Assembly: GCA_040365065.1 (NCBI GenBank)
Contig: BAABNI010000001.1
Coordinates: forward strand, 248,001-312,000
From: Pelagadaptatus aseana
GTDB lineage: Bacteria; Pseudomonadota; Gammaproteobacteria; Pseudomonadales; Cellvibrionaceae
DNA length: 64,000 bases
Reading direction: 5' to 3'
The notes under the pieces are model-generated. The model ran no database searches. It saw nothing but the letters and a program-made list of their open reading frames with translations, and was not told where the DNA came from. Made by a program: the position numbers and the translations under genes. The first letter of the stretch is position 1; every line of letters begins with the position of its first letter. Shown in pieces: positions 8,419-17,467 of this stretch.

Positions 8419-10365
8419 TTAAAACTGGCCGTCCCCAAAAGCAGCAGAGAATATACTTTCCAGGTACATCGCACCAAAGTTGGACAAGTGATCATCGTCT
8501 TTATAAAGAGATCTCCCATCAACTATAGCCTTACACTCATGGTCGTCACACAAACCAGACTCCGTATTGATTATCTTGATAGAGTCATTGTCTCGTGCGG
8601 CGTTTATCAACAATCGATCAGTGAACCCAACCCTGAGTCTATGCTCAGCCAATGTTAAAAGCTCCGGAATAGAATCGTCTCCTTTCATTACAGACTTAGT
8701 CATAAATTCTGCAACATCATATTTTTGCAATGGAACTTCTGTCACCAGCCAAACAGTCGCATCAAGCCCGCTAAACTGCTTAACGATTCTTTGAAACTCC
8801 AACTCATAGCCTGATTCCGTCAACTTATCATAAGACTTTTTATCGGGCTTATAAGATTCCTCTTTCAAGCCACTCGACCAGCGACTAGCCACAATCACAT
8901 CGGTAACATCATTATTTTTAAGGTAGGTAAAAACCTCGTCATTGAATAATTTACATCCTGCATCGGGAACCAAATCATCAACCATAAGGTTACAAGCAGT
9001 TTTGCCAAAGTGCTTAACATGCACCTGATGCTTTTCCGCCATTGCTTTGTAGAGCGGTAGCAAAGCCGCATTATGGCTATCCCCCCAAGTCACAATGATT
9101 TTTTCAGACTGATCTGACTTGGGGCCAAAGCGACAGTAATCAGAATTTCGTAGGCGCTCAGCTGTCAATTCGGAACATTTTTTCTGGAATTTCCCCCACT
9201 CCCTATCATTCGCATAGACTTTTGCAGCCTCTGGCAGCCTGTCTATATATCCATGTTCCTTACGAATAAACTGCCCTACAACAGCCAATACAACGGCAAA
9301 GAAAATACAAACAGCAGCGACCTTTTTGCCGCTGACATTTGAACCAGAGCGCCTTACTGGCTGCTCTACAAGCCTGTATGACAAATAGCTCACAAGCAAG
9401 CTGGCAATCAACAACAAGAAACGTTCAGATTCATTCAGGGCACCATAAACATACGTAAAATAGGCATAAATTGGCCAGTGCCACAAATAGAGAGAATAGG
9501 AAATCAGTCCCACAAAAACCAACACTTTTGCGGACAATAATTTGCGGATGAATGTATTTTCTACAGCGCCTGAATAAATCAACAAGACCGCCCCCAACAC
9601 CGAAGGTATCGCCGACCAACCAGGAAAAACCGTATCGTGATCTAAAATAAATACCGGCGCGACAACAAGCAACAAACCAATGACACCCAGAACTTCTGCT
9701 TTGAGAACACCAGGACTCGCTTTATGGGAGGAGAGAAAAACCGCCAAACACGATCCTGCCAGTAATTCCCACGCTCGCAGGTGTGTAAAATAAAAAGCCC
9801 TAAGTGGATCATCGGCTATAACATAAATACTTCCTGACAGAGAAAGTAAAAGCAGCAATAGGAATAAACCAAGGGGCGAACGCCCTTTAGACACCTTGTA
9901 AGCCAAGATGCAGATCAATGGAAAGGCAATATAAAACTGTTCTTCCACCGCCAAAGACCACATATGCAACAATGGCTGATATGCCAGCCCTTCCGAAAAG
10001 TAATCTACCGACTCATAGAAAAAAATATTGGAAGCAAAGAAAACTTGCTGCCTTACGGCCCGACCAATACTTTCATAATCTGTTGGTGCTGAATAAAACC
10101 ACCCATAAATTAAAACTGCCACAATAACCAAATACATGGCAGGCAAGATTCTTATTGCCCTTCTCTTCCAAAAATTACCAAAGGTAAATTCACCTTTAGA
10201 AATATCCTTCCAGATAATAGACGTTATCAAAAAACCGGATATGACAAAAAAAACATCCACACCAACAAAGCCACCCGAGAACACACCATATCCCAAGTGG
10301 TATAAAACCACGGGTATAATTGCCAAGGCTCTCAAGCCGTCAATATCCTGCCTATATTTCAACAT
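8419..10365 (-). CDS. OafA-type membrane acyltransferase (acyltransferase 3 plus SGNH domain)
   Basis: A 648-residue two-domain protein. The N-terminal part (about residues 1-370) is a polytopic acyltransferase-3 domain beginning YRQDIDGLRALAIIPVVLYH and containing the family motif VDVFFVISGFLI. The C-terminal part is a periplasmic SGNH-hydrolase-like domain with GDSHNAALL (near residue 425) and the Asp/His segment DDDHLSNFGAMY (near residue 628). Such proteins O-acetylate LPS or capsular sugars. The ATG at 10365 is preferred to a longer frame adding 18 residues because the family starts at this point. It is the last gene of the minus-strand LPS unit and is AT-rich. Confidence 0.85.
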   Translation of the reverse strand: MLKYRQDIDGLRALAIIPVVLYHLGYGVFSGGFVGVDVFFVISGFLITSIIWKDISKGEFTFGNFWKRRAIRILPAMYLVIVAVLIYGWFYSAPTDYESIGRAVRQQVFFASNIFFYESVDYFSEGLAYQPLLHMWSLAVEEQFYIAFPLICILAYKVSKGRSPLGLFLLLLLLSLSGSIYVIADDPLRAFYFTHLRAWELLAGSCLAVFLSSHKASPGVLKAEVLGVIGLLLVVAPVFILDHDTVFPGWSAIPSVLGAVLLIYSGAVENTFIRKLLSAKVLVFVGLISYSLYLWHWPIYAYFTYVYGALNESERFLLLIASLLVSYLSYRLVEQPVRRSGSNVSGKKVAAVCIFFAVVLAVVGQFIRKEHGYIDRLPEAAKVYANDREWGKFQKKCSELTAERLRNSDYCRFGPKSDQSEKIIVTWGDSHNAALLPLYKAMAEKHQVHVKHFGKTACNLMVDDLVPDAGCKLFNDEVFTYLKNNDVTDVIVASRWSSGLKEESYKPDKKSYDKLTESGYELEFQRIVKQFSGLDATVWLVTEVPLQKYDVAEFMTKSVMKGDDSIPELLTLAEHRLRVGFTDRLLINAARDNDSIKIINTESGLCDDHECKAIVDGRSLYKDDDHLSNFGAMYLESIFSAAFGDGQF

Positions 10366-10455
10366 TTTAAAACTCGTATTTTGATAAACTGAAAGCCCAA
10401 AAGTTAAACTGATGGACAAGGCTCACCGGGAAGGTGACAACAATTCATGTAAAGA

Positions 10456-10983
10456 TCAGTGAGAAACGACGACCATCTCTTTTTTTGTATAGACGGTACT
10501 GTCAGAGGGTACATTTTTATTCACAAATGACATTGCCCCAATATTGACATTGTCACCTATAATCAGACCCGACCCAATAATGCAGCTATTTGCCCCCATA
10601 GTTACATTATCACCAATAACAATCGGTTCGGTGGTCTTAAAATCTGTTCCAATTGTACAATTTTGCATGATGGTAAAATTCTTACCAATCACCACTTTTT
10701 TCCTGATAACAATGCCGATGTTATGCGCGATATTCAGCCCTTCACCAATATTGGCCCCGAGCATAATATCAGTATTATGTTTTGCTACCAGACGTGAATG
10801 TATGGATTTAGCAAGAGATTTGGAGAAACCTTTTTTTGTATGCAAATGGTTAGCAACTCTCCACCAAAATAAAAAATTACTTCCCTTACTTCTTCTTGCA
10901 CGCCTGATAACCTTCCACCAGGAAAACGGCCTGTCTTTGCCACCAATAATTTCAGCGTGGAAATATTCCTTCAAACTGCTCAA
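10456..10983 (-). CDS. Serine acetyltransferase-like hexapeptide-repeat acyltransferase
   Basis: A 175-residue protein with a helical N-terminus and a C-terminal left-handed beta-helix made of repeats such as IVIGDNVTMGANS and LIIGDNVNIGAMS. The predicted catalytic His lies in LNIAHNIGIVI. It resembles CysE/WcaB-type O-acetyltransferases. The start is a TTG at 10983 that overlaps the hldE stop (TTGA) and follows an AAAGGA ribosome site within hldE; an in-frame stop just upstream rules out a longer protein. The context argues for acetylation of an LPS sugar rather than cysteine synthesis, but the substrate is not known. Confidence 0.75.
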   Translation of the reverse strand: MSSLKEYFHAEIIGGKDRPFSWWKVIRRARRSKGSNFLFWWRVANHLHTKKGFSKSLAKSIHSRLVAKHNTDIMLGANIGEGLNIAHNIGIVIRKKVVIGKNFTIMQNCTIGTDFKTTEPIVIGDNVTMGANSCIIGSGLIIGDNVNIGAMSFVNKNVPSDSTVYTKKEMVVVSH

Positions 10984-12410
10984 GTTTCATTCCTTTTAAT
11001 CTTTTCAACGATCGCAGTAGTGGAGCAGTTATCGAAAAAGCTCAACACCTTCACCTCTCCCCCATAAGCTTTGACTATTTCCCAACCGACAACCTGATCT
11101 TCAGCGTAATCTCCACCCTTCACCAGAACATCTGGCTTAATTAGTTCGAGCAAACGCTCTGGTGTATCGTCTTCAAAAGGCACAACCCAATCAACAGATT
11201 CCAGTCCGGACAATACCGCCATACGCCTATCTACGGGATTGATGGGCCGCTCCTCACCTTTTAGACGTTTTACGGACGCATCGCTATTAATCGCCACCAC
11301 TAGCCTATCCCCTAAGCTACGCGTATCCTCCAAATAACCAACGTGACCAGCGTGAATAATGTCAAAACAACCATTCGTGAACACGATTTTTTCACCGTGA
11401 GCACGGGCGTCTTCTAGCGCAATCAGCAACTGCTCTTCGCTCATGGCACCGCGCTCAGAGCCCTGCTCTGTTTGGATAGCCCTTCTTAGTTCAGGCCCAC
11501 TAATGGTCGCCGTACCCAATTTGCCAACAACTATACCCGCGGCCAGATTTGCCAACGCTACTGCCTCTGGCAATTCGGATCCAGCCGCCAGCGATGACGC
11601 CAAAACTGAAATAACAGTATCTCCAGCCCCAGTAACATCAAACACTTCACGGGCGCGTGCTGGCAGGTGAAACTCCGGCATATTGGGACGCAACAAGGTC
11701 ATACCATGCTCCCCCCGGGTTACCAGCAACGCCGACAAATCCAGAGCCAGCATCAACTCCGTACCTTTTTCCACTAACTCGGATTCATGCTCACAACGAC
11801 CGACTACGGCTTCGAACTCATGCAAATTCGGGGTCAGTAGGGTTGCGCCACGATAGCGCTCAAAATCAGTGCCTTTGGGGTCAACCAAGACGGGGACATT
11901 GTGCTTTCTTGCCGCTGTGATGAGGGTTTGGGTATCTTGAAGGCTACCTTTAGCGTAATCAGAAAGAATCACTGCACCCATCATAGGCAGCAACGTCTCT
12001 GCCTTTTTAACAAAATCAACACTGTCTGAGGAAATAAAACCCTCTTCAAAGTCCATCCTCAGCAACTGCTGATGACGGCTTATCACTCGCAACTTGGTTA
12101 TAGTCGGCTTATCTTCTGAAATTTGAAAATCCGTATGAATGCCCACCGAGCCCAGCCGTGCACGGAGGCTCTCACCAGCCTCATCATCTCCAACCACGCT
12201 GATCAAAGAAGCACCAGAACCCAAAGCGGCAATATTAAGCGCCACATTGCCAGCCCCGCCGGGACGATCTTCAATTTGATCCACCTTAACAACGGGTACC
12301 GGAGCCTCAGGCGACACTCGGGATGTGCCACCATGCCAGTAGCGATCCAGCATCACATCACCAATGACAAGCACTTGAGATTGGTCAAAACGGGGCATCG
12401 TTAGCTTCAT
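10980..12410 (-). CDS. hldE: Bifunctional heptose-7-phosphate kinase / heptose-1-phosphate adenylyltransferase
   Basis: A 476-residue cytosolic enzyme that makes ADP-D-glycero-D-manno-heptose for the LPS inner core. The N-terminal ribokinase-fold domain (about residues 1-315) carries RPGGAGNVALNIAALG and the phosphoryl-transfer motif DVTGAGDTV (near residue 262). The C-terminal nucleotidyltransferase domain (about 340-476) carries FTNGCFDIIHAGHVGYLE. Length and domain order match E. coli HldE. It lies downstream of msbA in the LPS operon, and its product feeds the heptosyltransferases WaaC and WaaF encoded in the same unit. Confidence 0.96.
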   Translation of the reverse strand: MKLTMPRFDQSQVLVIGDVMLDRYWHGGTSRVSPEAPVPVVKVDQIEDRPGGAGNVALNIAALGSGASLISVVGDDEAGESLRARLGSVGIHTDFQISEDKPTITKLRVISRHQQLLRMDFEEGFISSDSVDFVKKAETLLPMMGAVILSDYAKGSLQDTQTLITAARKHNVPVLVDPKGTDFERYRGATLLTPNLHEFEAVVGRCEHESELVEKGTELMLALDLSALLVTRGEHGMTLLRPNMPEFHLPARAREVFDVTGAGDTVISVLASSLAAGSELPEAVALANLAAGIVVGKLGTATISGPELRRAIQTEQGSERGAMSEEQLLIALEDARAHGEKIVFTNGCFDIIHAGHVGYLEDTRSLGDRLVVAINSDASVKRLKGEERPINPVDRRMAVLSGLESVDWVVPFEDDTPERLLELIKPDVLVKGGDYAEDQVVGWEIVKAYGGEVKVLSFFDNCSTTAIVEKIKRNET

Positions 12411-12500
12411 AGGGGTTAATCCTGATTGATATAGGCGTCAAACTGGGCCTATCGGTAAGAGGCCCAACCTGCGTAAATAAGGCGGTATTTTACCTTCGAG

Positions 12501-14246
12501 TTATGTTTCCTGAAACTGGATATCGTGCAGTCTGGCGTAGGCACCTTTGTTGGCTATCAGTTCATCGTGAGAGCCCACCTCAACTATGGAGCCTTTATCC
12601 ATCACCACAATTTTGTCGGCATTCTCAATGGTGGACAAGCGATGCGCAATAACAATGGTGGTGCGTCCTTTCATTAATTCATCCAGTGCTTCCTGTATGG
12701 CGCGCTCCGATTCAGTGTCCAATGCAGAAGTAGCCTCATCCAAGATCAGAATGGGGGCATCCTTCAGCAAGGCCCGGGCAATTGCCAAACGCTGCCGCTG
12801 ACCACCTGACAAACGAGTGCCGTCTTCGCCAATAAGCGTATCAAAACCATCGGGCATACGATCGATGAATTCCGTTGCATGTGCCATATCAGCTACCGCA
12901 CGAATCTCAGATTCAGAAGCCCCGGCCAGATCACCATAGGCAATATTATTGGCCACAGAATCATTAAAAAGGACGACATCCTGATTAACCAGTGCAATCT
13001 GTTTACGCAAGGAAGCCAAGGTAAAGCTCTTGATAGACACGCCGTCAATTTCGATTTCCCCTTGCTGATAGTCATAAAATCGGGGAATTAAACTAGCCAA
13101 AGTTGTCTTGCCGCTGCCCGAACTTCCAACCAAGGCGACAGTTTCCCCAGCTTCGACACTCAATTCTAGGTCGTGAAGAACATTACCTTCAGCTTCGTCG
13201 TAGGCAAAAGATAAATTGGAAATTTGAATTTGTCCCTTTACCCGATCAGCAGAATAATCACCACGATCAACTTCAGGTTCTTCATCCAATTGCTCAAAGA
13301 TACTTTGAGCTGCGGCTATCCCTTTCTGGATTGTTCCATAAACTTCGCTCAGTTGACGCACAGGCTTAGGAATCAGTCCAGCCGCAGTAATATAAGCAAT
13401 AAATGCTCCTGAGCTACTGGTATCCATAAACGTCATAGCCAGATACACCAACACACCCATCGCAAGAGCAACCAGCAGCTGCATTACGGGCGTGGCAATA
13501 GCACTTGTTTTAACTAACTTTAAATTTTGCTTTAAATTTTCCTGGCTTGCGTCCGAAAATCTTCTCTTTTCATACTCTTCACCGGAAAAGCTGCGCATAA
13601 CCCGGTAACCAGAAATCATTTCAGAGCAAATTTGGGTAATATTACCCATGACAACCTGAATTTTGCTGGCAAGCTTTTTCAAACGCTTGCCCACATAACT
13701 GACAAGAAAACCGATAAACGGAGCGATCACTACAAACACCATTGTCAGCTTCCAATCTTTCCAAAGCAGATAAGCCAGTAGAAAAATGACAGTAAGACCT
13801 TCACGTATAATAACTTTCAAAGCCTCGGTTGCCGCCCCTGTGACACCATTTACATTGTAAGTAATTCGTGAAATAAGATTGCCGGAGTTATGATCATCAA
13901 AGTATGAGCCAGGAAGTACCGTAAGCTTATTGAAAAGCTGTATTCGCAACGTGTGCACAATATTCAGGGAAACTTTGGCAATAAAATAATTACCGATAAA
14001 CGAGCCAAGCCCCCTGATGGCAAATATCGCCATCATCATCAGCGGAATCAGTACTCGATCATCTTTATCTCCGCTTTCTATGGCATCAATCAAATATTCC
14101 ATCACTTGAGCCATTGCTGGCTGACTCGCAGAAAAGACCATGAAGCCTGCAATACTGAAAGCAAACAATAGCCAATGATCACGCAAATAACTTAATAACC
14201 TTAAATAGATGCGAACATCGCTTGACTGGGTATTTGGAGTATCCAT
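12501..14246 (-). CDS. msbA: Lipid A/LPS export ABC transporter, permease and ATPase
   Basis: A 581-residue half-transporter that flips core-lipid A across the inner membrane. Six transmembrane helices occupy about residues 20-310. The nucleotide-binding domain has Walker A GSSGSGKTT (near residue 375), signature LSGGQRQRLAIARAL (near 479), Walker B ILILDEATSALD and the H-loop in IVIAHRLST. The length is typical of MsbA. The gene lies between waaL and hldE, as in Pseudomonas. Its base composition is intermediate between the AT-rich outer-core genes and the rest. Confidence 0.94.
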   Translation of the reverse strand: MDTPNTQSSDVRIYLRLLSYLRDHWLLFAFSIAGFMVFSASQPAMAQVMEYLIDAIESGDKDDRVLIPLMMMAIFAIRGLGSFIGNYFIAKVSLNIVHTLRIQLFNKLTVLPGSYFDDHNSGNLISRITYNVNGVTGAATEALKVIIREGLTVIFLLAYLLWKDWKLTMVFVVIAPFIGFLVSYVGKRLKKLASKIQVVMGNITQICSEMISGYRVMRSFSGEEYEKRRFSDASQENLKQNLKLVKTSAIATPVMQLLVALAMGVLVYLAMTFMDTSSSGAFIAYITAAGLIPKPVRQLSEVYGTIQKGIAAAQSIFEQLDEEPEVDRGDYSADRVKGQIQISNLSFAYDEAEGNVLHDLELSVEAGETVALVGSSGSGKTTLASLIPRFYDYQQGEIEIDGVSIKSFTLASLRKQIALVNQDVVLFNDSVANNIAYGDLAGASESEIRAVADMAHATEFIDRMPDGFDTLIGEDGTRLSGGQRQRLAIARALLKDAPILILDEATSALDTESERAIQEALDELMKGRTTIVIAHRLSTIENADKIVVMDKGSIVEVGSHDELIANKGAYARLHDIQFQET

Positions 14247-14265
14247 AGTTCAATACAGCCCTAAG

Positions 14266-15483
14266 TTATTTATCTCTTTCGCCGCGAATACGCTCGCTGG
14301 CTTCAAGTTCTTCAGCAATAAACCAGCCGATGGGCAACCACAATAAAAACCAATAAAAATTTGGCCGGGAAAGGAAAACATGAACTTCTACCAGTTGCAC
14401 ACCGGCAGCAAAACCAAAGAGAAACACCAAGTGCCGACTTCTTTTCATTCGACCAAAGCAAATACTAGCAAGCGGATATATATACATCGCCGAAAATAGC
14501 GCAAAGCCTGCAACACCGGTATAAAACAATGCCTGCAGATAAGAATTATGAAGATGCTCCATCGGTTTACCTCTGCCCCCGATAAAGCTACCTTCGTAAT
14601 CAAGACCAGAGCCAAATAGTAAATTACTTCGAATAGTATCCATCGAATTAATCCAAATTGGCAGCCGATTACTTAAAGTCGATATGGAATCCAGGTTTAC
14701 CAAGCGCCACGAATCTGAAAGCCACATAAAAAAGGCAAACACCACCACCATAGCTACAAAAGAATTAAAAAATTTCTTAACGTCGCCGCGTGAGATCAGA
14801 TAAAAGATCACTGCCGCTGAAAACCCCAGCACAACGGTTTTAGACCAAGTAAAAATACTGACCACAAACAGAATCACAGCGCACAATTTCAATCCATGAG
14901 ATGCCATCCGACTCCAAGTGGAAGCCCTTAATAAGGCATAGGCCAGCACTGACAACCCACCTGACACAATACCTACAACAACGGGATTCCTTGTATCCAA
15001 GCCAAAACCTCTCAATCTACTTTTAAAAGATTTGTCAGCATAAAAATCAAAAAAGGAATACGCTAAAAGCAGAGTCGCAACAACAACCCCCAGATACAGC
15101 ACCCTGTAAAAAAGTTGCTGATGATAGAACCTTAACCAGGCAACACCCATCACAAAAACGGTGATGCACAGAAGCCTTAGAAAAATTTTCGAAAAATCTT
15201 CACTGACAACCCATGAAGACACAAGACACCACAACATCAGAGAAGACAGAATTTTGAATAACGTCGAGTCCGCCACCAGACGCTGAATAAAGCCAAGACG
15301 ATGAAAATCGACAATCGCCATCACAATTGTGAAAAATATTACTGTCAGATAGATTTTCGTCGTGAATGCATTTTCAATATAAAAATTGCCTGAAACAACC
15401 AAGAAAACACCCAGAACCATCATCCCAAGGGAAGCTTTCGTTATGTAATCACGACTGCCACTCAGGGCATCTTTAACATTCAA
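14266..15483 (-). CDS. waaL: O-antigen ligase / polymerase family membrane protein
   Basis: A 405-residue polytopic protein with about 10-12 hydrophobic helices and one larger periplasmic loop around residues 265-310, containing a NRLPIWINSMDTIRSN region and a GSGLDYEGSF stretch followed by MEHLHNSYLQALFYTG. The conserved H-N-S-Y-L motif is the hallmark of WaaL/Wzy proteins. The start is a TTG at 15483, overlapping the end of the upstream glycosyltransferase by 11 bases. In-frame ATGs about 20 residues later are alternatives. It would attach a polymer to core-lipid A in the periplasm, though this window holds no O-antigen cluster. Confidence 0.82.
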   Translation of the reverse strand: MNVKDALSGSRDYITKASLGMMVLGVFLVVSGNFYIENAFTTKIYLTVIFFTIVMAIVDFHRLGFIQRLVADSTLFKILSSLMLWCLVSSWVVSEDFSKIFLRLLCITVFVMGVAWLRFYHQQLFYRVLYLGVVVATLLLAYSFFDFYADKSFKSRLRGFGLDTRNPVVVGIVSGGLSVLAYALLRASTWSRMASHGLKLCAVILFVVSIFTWSKTVVLGFSAAVIFYLISRGDVKKFFNSFVAMVVVFAFFMWLSDSWRLVNLDSISTLSNRLPIWINSMDTIRSNLLFGSGLDYEGSFIGGRGKPMEHLHNSYLQALFYTGVAGFALFSAMYIYPLASICFGRMKRSRHLVFLFGFAAGVQLVEVHVFLSRPNFYWFLLWLPIGWFIAEELEASERIRGERDK

Positions 15484-16600
15484 TTTCCATCATCCTACTT
15501 ACGAGCTTTCGATAAGCGCCTTTCATTGAAGAAACATCAAACCATGTCAAATCGTAATCAACAGGCCACTTATCTTTTTTATCCATCAACGTTAAACTGC
15601 CAACAAGCTCATCATCGGAACCAATTACCTGACAGAACTCAGAATCCGATCGAGCCTGAATCTCTCTAAAAACAGGTATATCGCTTAAAATAATCGGCAA
15701 CTGCGCCAGTTGCGCTTCCAGTACAGACAAACCTAAACCTTCAGCCTTGGACAAGAGAACAAAAACATCCAGCGCCATTAAATACTGATCCGCATTTTCT
15801 AAATAGCCAGGCATTAAAACCGAGCCGCTAATACCTTCACTTAGGCAAAAATCACGGACAGCGTCAAATTCATTACCATCACCAATCAACAGCAGCTTAG
15901 CTTTTGGATTGCCTTTCAAGTAACGTCGAAACCCAACTACCAGCTCCTTAATTCCCTTATGCTTTTCTATTCGAGCCAAACAACCTACAACAAAATCATC
16001 GTCAGACAACTCGAAAATAGCTCTGGAGGCCTGTCGCTCCAGGCGCCTGTCGGCTAACATTTTCACATCCAGACCGCTAAAAATAACCTCAACATTAGCG
16101 TTCTTAAGATCAAGTGATTCATTTAGAGAAGTCTCTACCGCCCCTGAAACACAGGAATAAAAAAACAGCTCCGACGAAAGATAACCAAGACGCCGTTTAA
16201 CCAACGGTTTGATCTTTAACACTTCCCCGTGAACCACGGTCAAACATTTCACCGCTAGTGAAGTAACTTCCTTAGAAATGAGAGCCGAAGTCAACAAACC
16301 ATCTGTTATCACCAAGTCATAATTCGATATCAACTTCCCGAGAGCCTGCTCAAAGCGACATCTGGAAAAGAAGTTCAATGTGCGATGGGCTTTGGTAACC
16401 ATTCTTTTGCTTTCGCACAGAAACCTATGGCCGCAACTATCTGGAAAAACTTCAATATTCCCACAGTCACCCGAAATAAATACAACATCAGACTTTTCAA
16501 CATCGTCTATAGACTTAAGGATATTGCCGTGTACCTGATGAATAGAAACTGCGTCTCGGTCTCCCATCAACAACAGTGTTAGTACTTTTAGCTTTCTCAC
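15473..16600 (-). CDS. GT4-family glycosyltransferase, LPS outer core
   Basis: A 375-residue retaining glycosyltransferase (GT-B fold). The C-terminal nucleotide-sugar domain has GCLARIEKHKGI, LLIGDGNEF and the E-x7-E type motif in SKAEGLGLSVLEAQLAQLP. The GTG at 16600 is chosen because it gives a normal N-terminal strand (RKLKVLTLLLMGD). A TTG 18 bases upstream is possible and would add 6 residues. It overlaps waaL and lies 21 bases after the preceding gene. The sugar and linkage cannot be read from sequence. AT-rich, consistent with an acquired outer-core gene. Confidence 0.82.
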   Translation of the reverse strand: MRKLKVLTLLLMGDRDAVSIHQVHGNILKSIDDVEKSDVVFISGDCGNIEVFPDSCGHRFLCESKRMVTKAHRTLNFFSRCRFEQALGKLISNYDLVITDGLLTSALISKEVTSLAVKCLTVVHGEVLKIKPLVKRRLGYLSSELFFYSCVSGAVETSLNESLDLKNANVEVIFSGLDVKMLADRRLERQASRAIFELSDDDFVVGCLARIEKHKGIKELVVGFRRYLKGNPKAKLLLIGDGNEFDAVRDFCLSEGISGSVLMPGYLENADQYLMALDVFVLLSKAEGLGLSVLEAQLAQLPIILSDIPVFREIQARSDSEFCQVIGSDDELVGSLTLMDKKDKWPVDYDLTWFDVSSMKGAYRKLVSRMMEIEC

Positions 16601-16621
16601 ATTACAACCAGAATTCAAACA

Positions 16622-17467
16622 TCAAAGACAATGAAAGCCTGCAGAATCTATTCTCCAGCTTTGGGATACCAGAGGGTCAACATGAGCCTCTCCAGCCCAC
16701 TCCCTTTTCCACTTTAAAAAGTGAAAGTACAGAAAATTTTCGCTGGCGGCATTATTTGTCAGCACTCCAGAATTCCAATACCACTCTGTGGGAAAATTTC
16801 GACTGCCATCCACCCAATCATAACGCAGACCAGGCGTCGAATAACGCTCCTTAAATAAGGACCTCCGACTTAAAGGCAGGAAGATTTTGGACAGCAGCCT
16901 TTTAGACCAATCCGGATGGTTTTTAAACTTAATAAACAAATCTGAAAAAGATTTCTCATCAAAACAATGATGTTCAACATCCTCAAAAGCTACTTTCCAG
17001 TCAGCACACTTTTTGAACACCGAATTATTTTCGACATTATTACGAACAAGAAAAAAATGCCCTGACACCCTGCGTCCAAAGGCACTCACAAAATCAAACC
17101 GGGACAAAACCTCATCTGTCATAAAACTGCGAATATCGCCAAATATCAGATCAATATCACAGAATCCCCAGAAGTCGAATTCTTCAATCTCTTCATAGTG
17201 AAGCAATCCATAAGCTGGCTTAATATCACAAAGTTTGTAAGCTGACTCAGGGTTAAAATCAACATCCAACTTACTACTGACAAGGCTTTTATATTCGGAA
17301 AATTCCATTTTTTTATACATGAAATTCTCCGGCAAATCAGTAGGCTGATCGTTGTCACTTATAAGGAAAAAATTAACCGATTCATTGCGCCTGCAACTCT
17401 CGAGAAAATACGCCATCCAAAATGGAAAAGGACCAAAATACGGAATCACAAAGCAGATAGACTTCAT
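16622..17467 (-). CDS. DUF6625-type putative glycosyltransferase
   Basis: A 281-residue protein of a poorly characterised family. It begins MKSICFVIPYFGPFPFWM, as do DUF6625 proteins, and has FCDIDLIFGD near residue 110, which looks like the D-x-D metal/nucleotide-sugar site of GT-A enzymes. A Trp-rich C-terminal part follows (W-V-D-G, EWYWN, FLKWKREW). It is sandwiched between two glycosyltransferases with almost no spacing, so an outer-core sugar transfer role is likely. No signal peptide or membrane segment. The family name is from memory and should be confirmed by profile search. Confidence 0.6.
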   Translation of the reverse strand: MKSICFVIPYFGPFPFWMAYFLESCRRNESVNFFLISDNDQPTDLPENFMYKKMEFSEYKSLVSSKLDVDFNPESAYKLCDIKPAYGLLHYEEIEEFDFWGFCDIDLIFGDIRSFMTDEVLSRFDFVSAFGRRVSGHFFLVRNNVENNSVFKKCADWKVAFEDVEHHCFDEKSFSDLFIKFKNHPDWSKRLLSKIFLPLSRRSLFKERYSTPGLRYDWVDGSRNFPTEWYWNSGVLTNNAASENFLYFHFLKWKREWAGEAHVDPLVSQSWRIDSAGFHCL

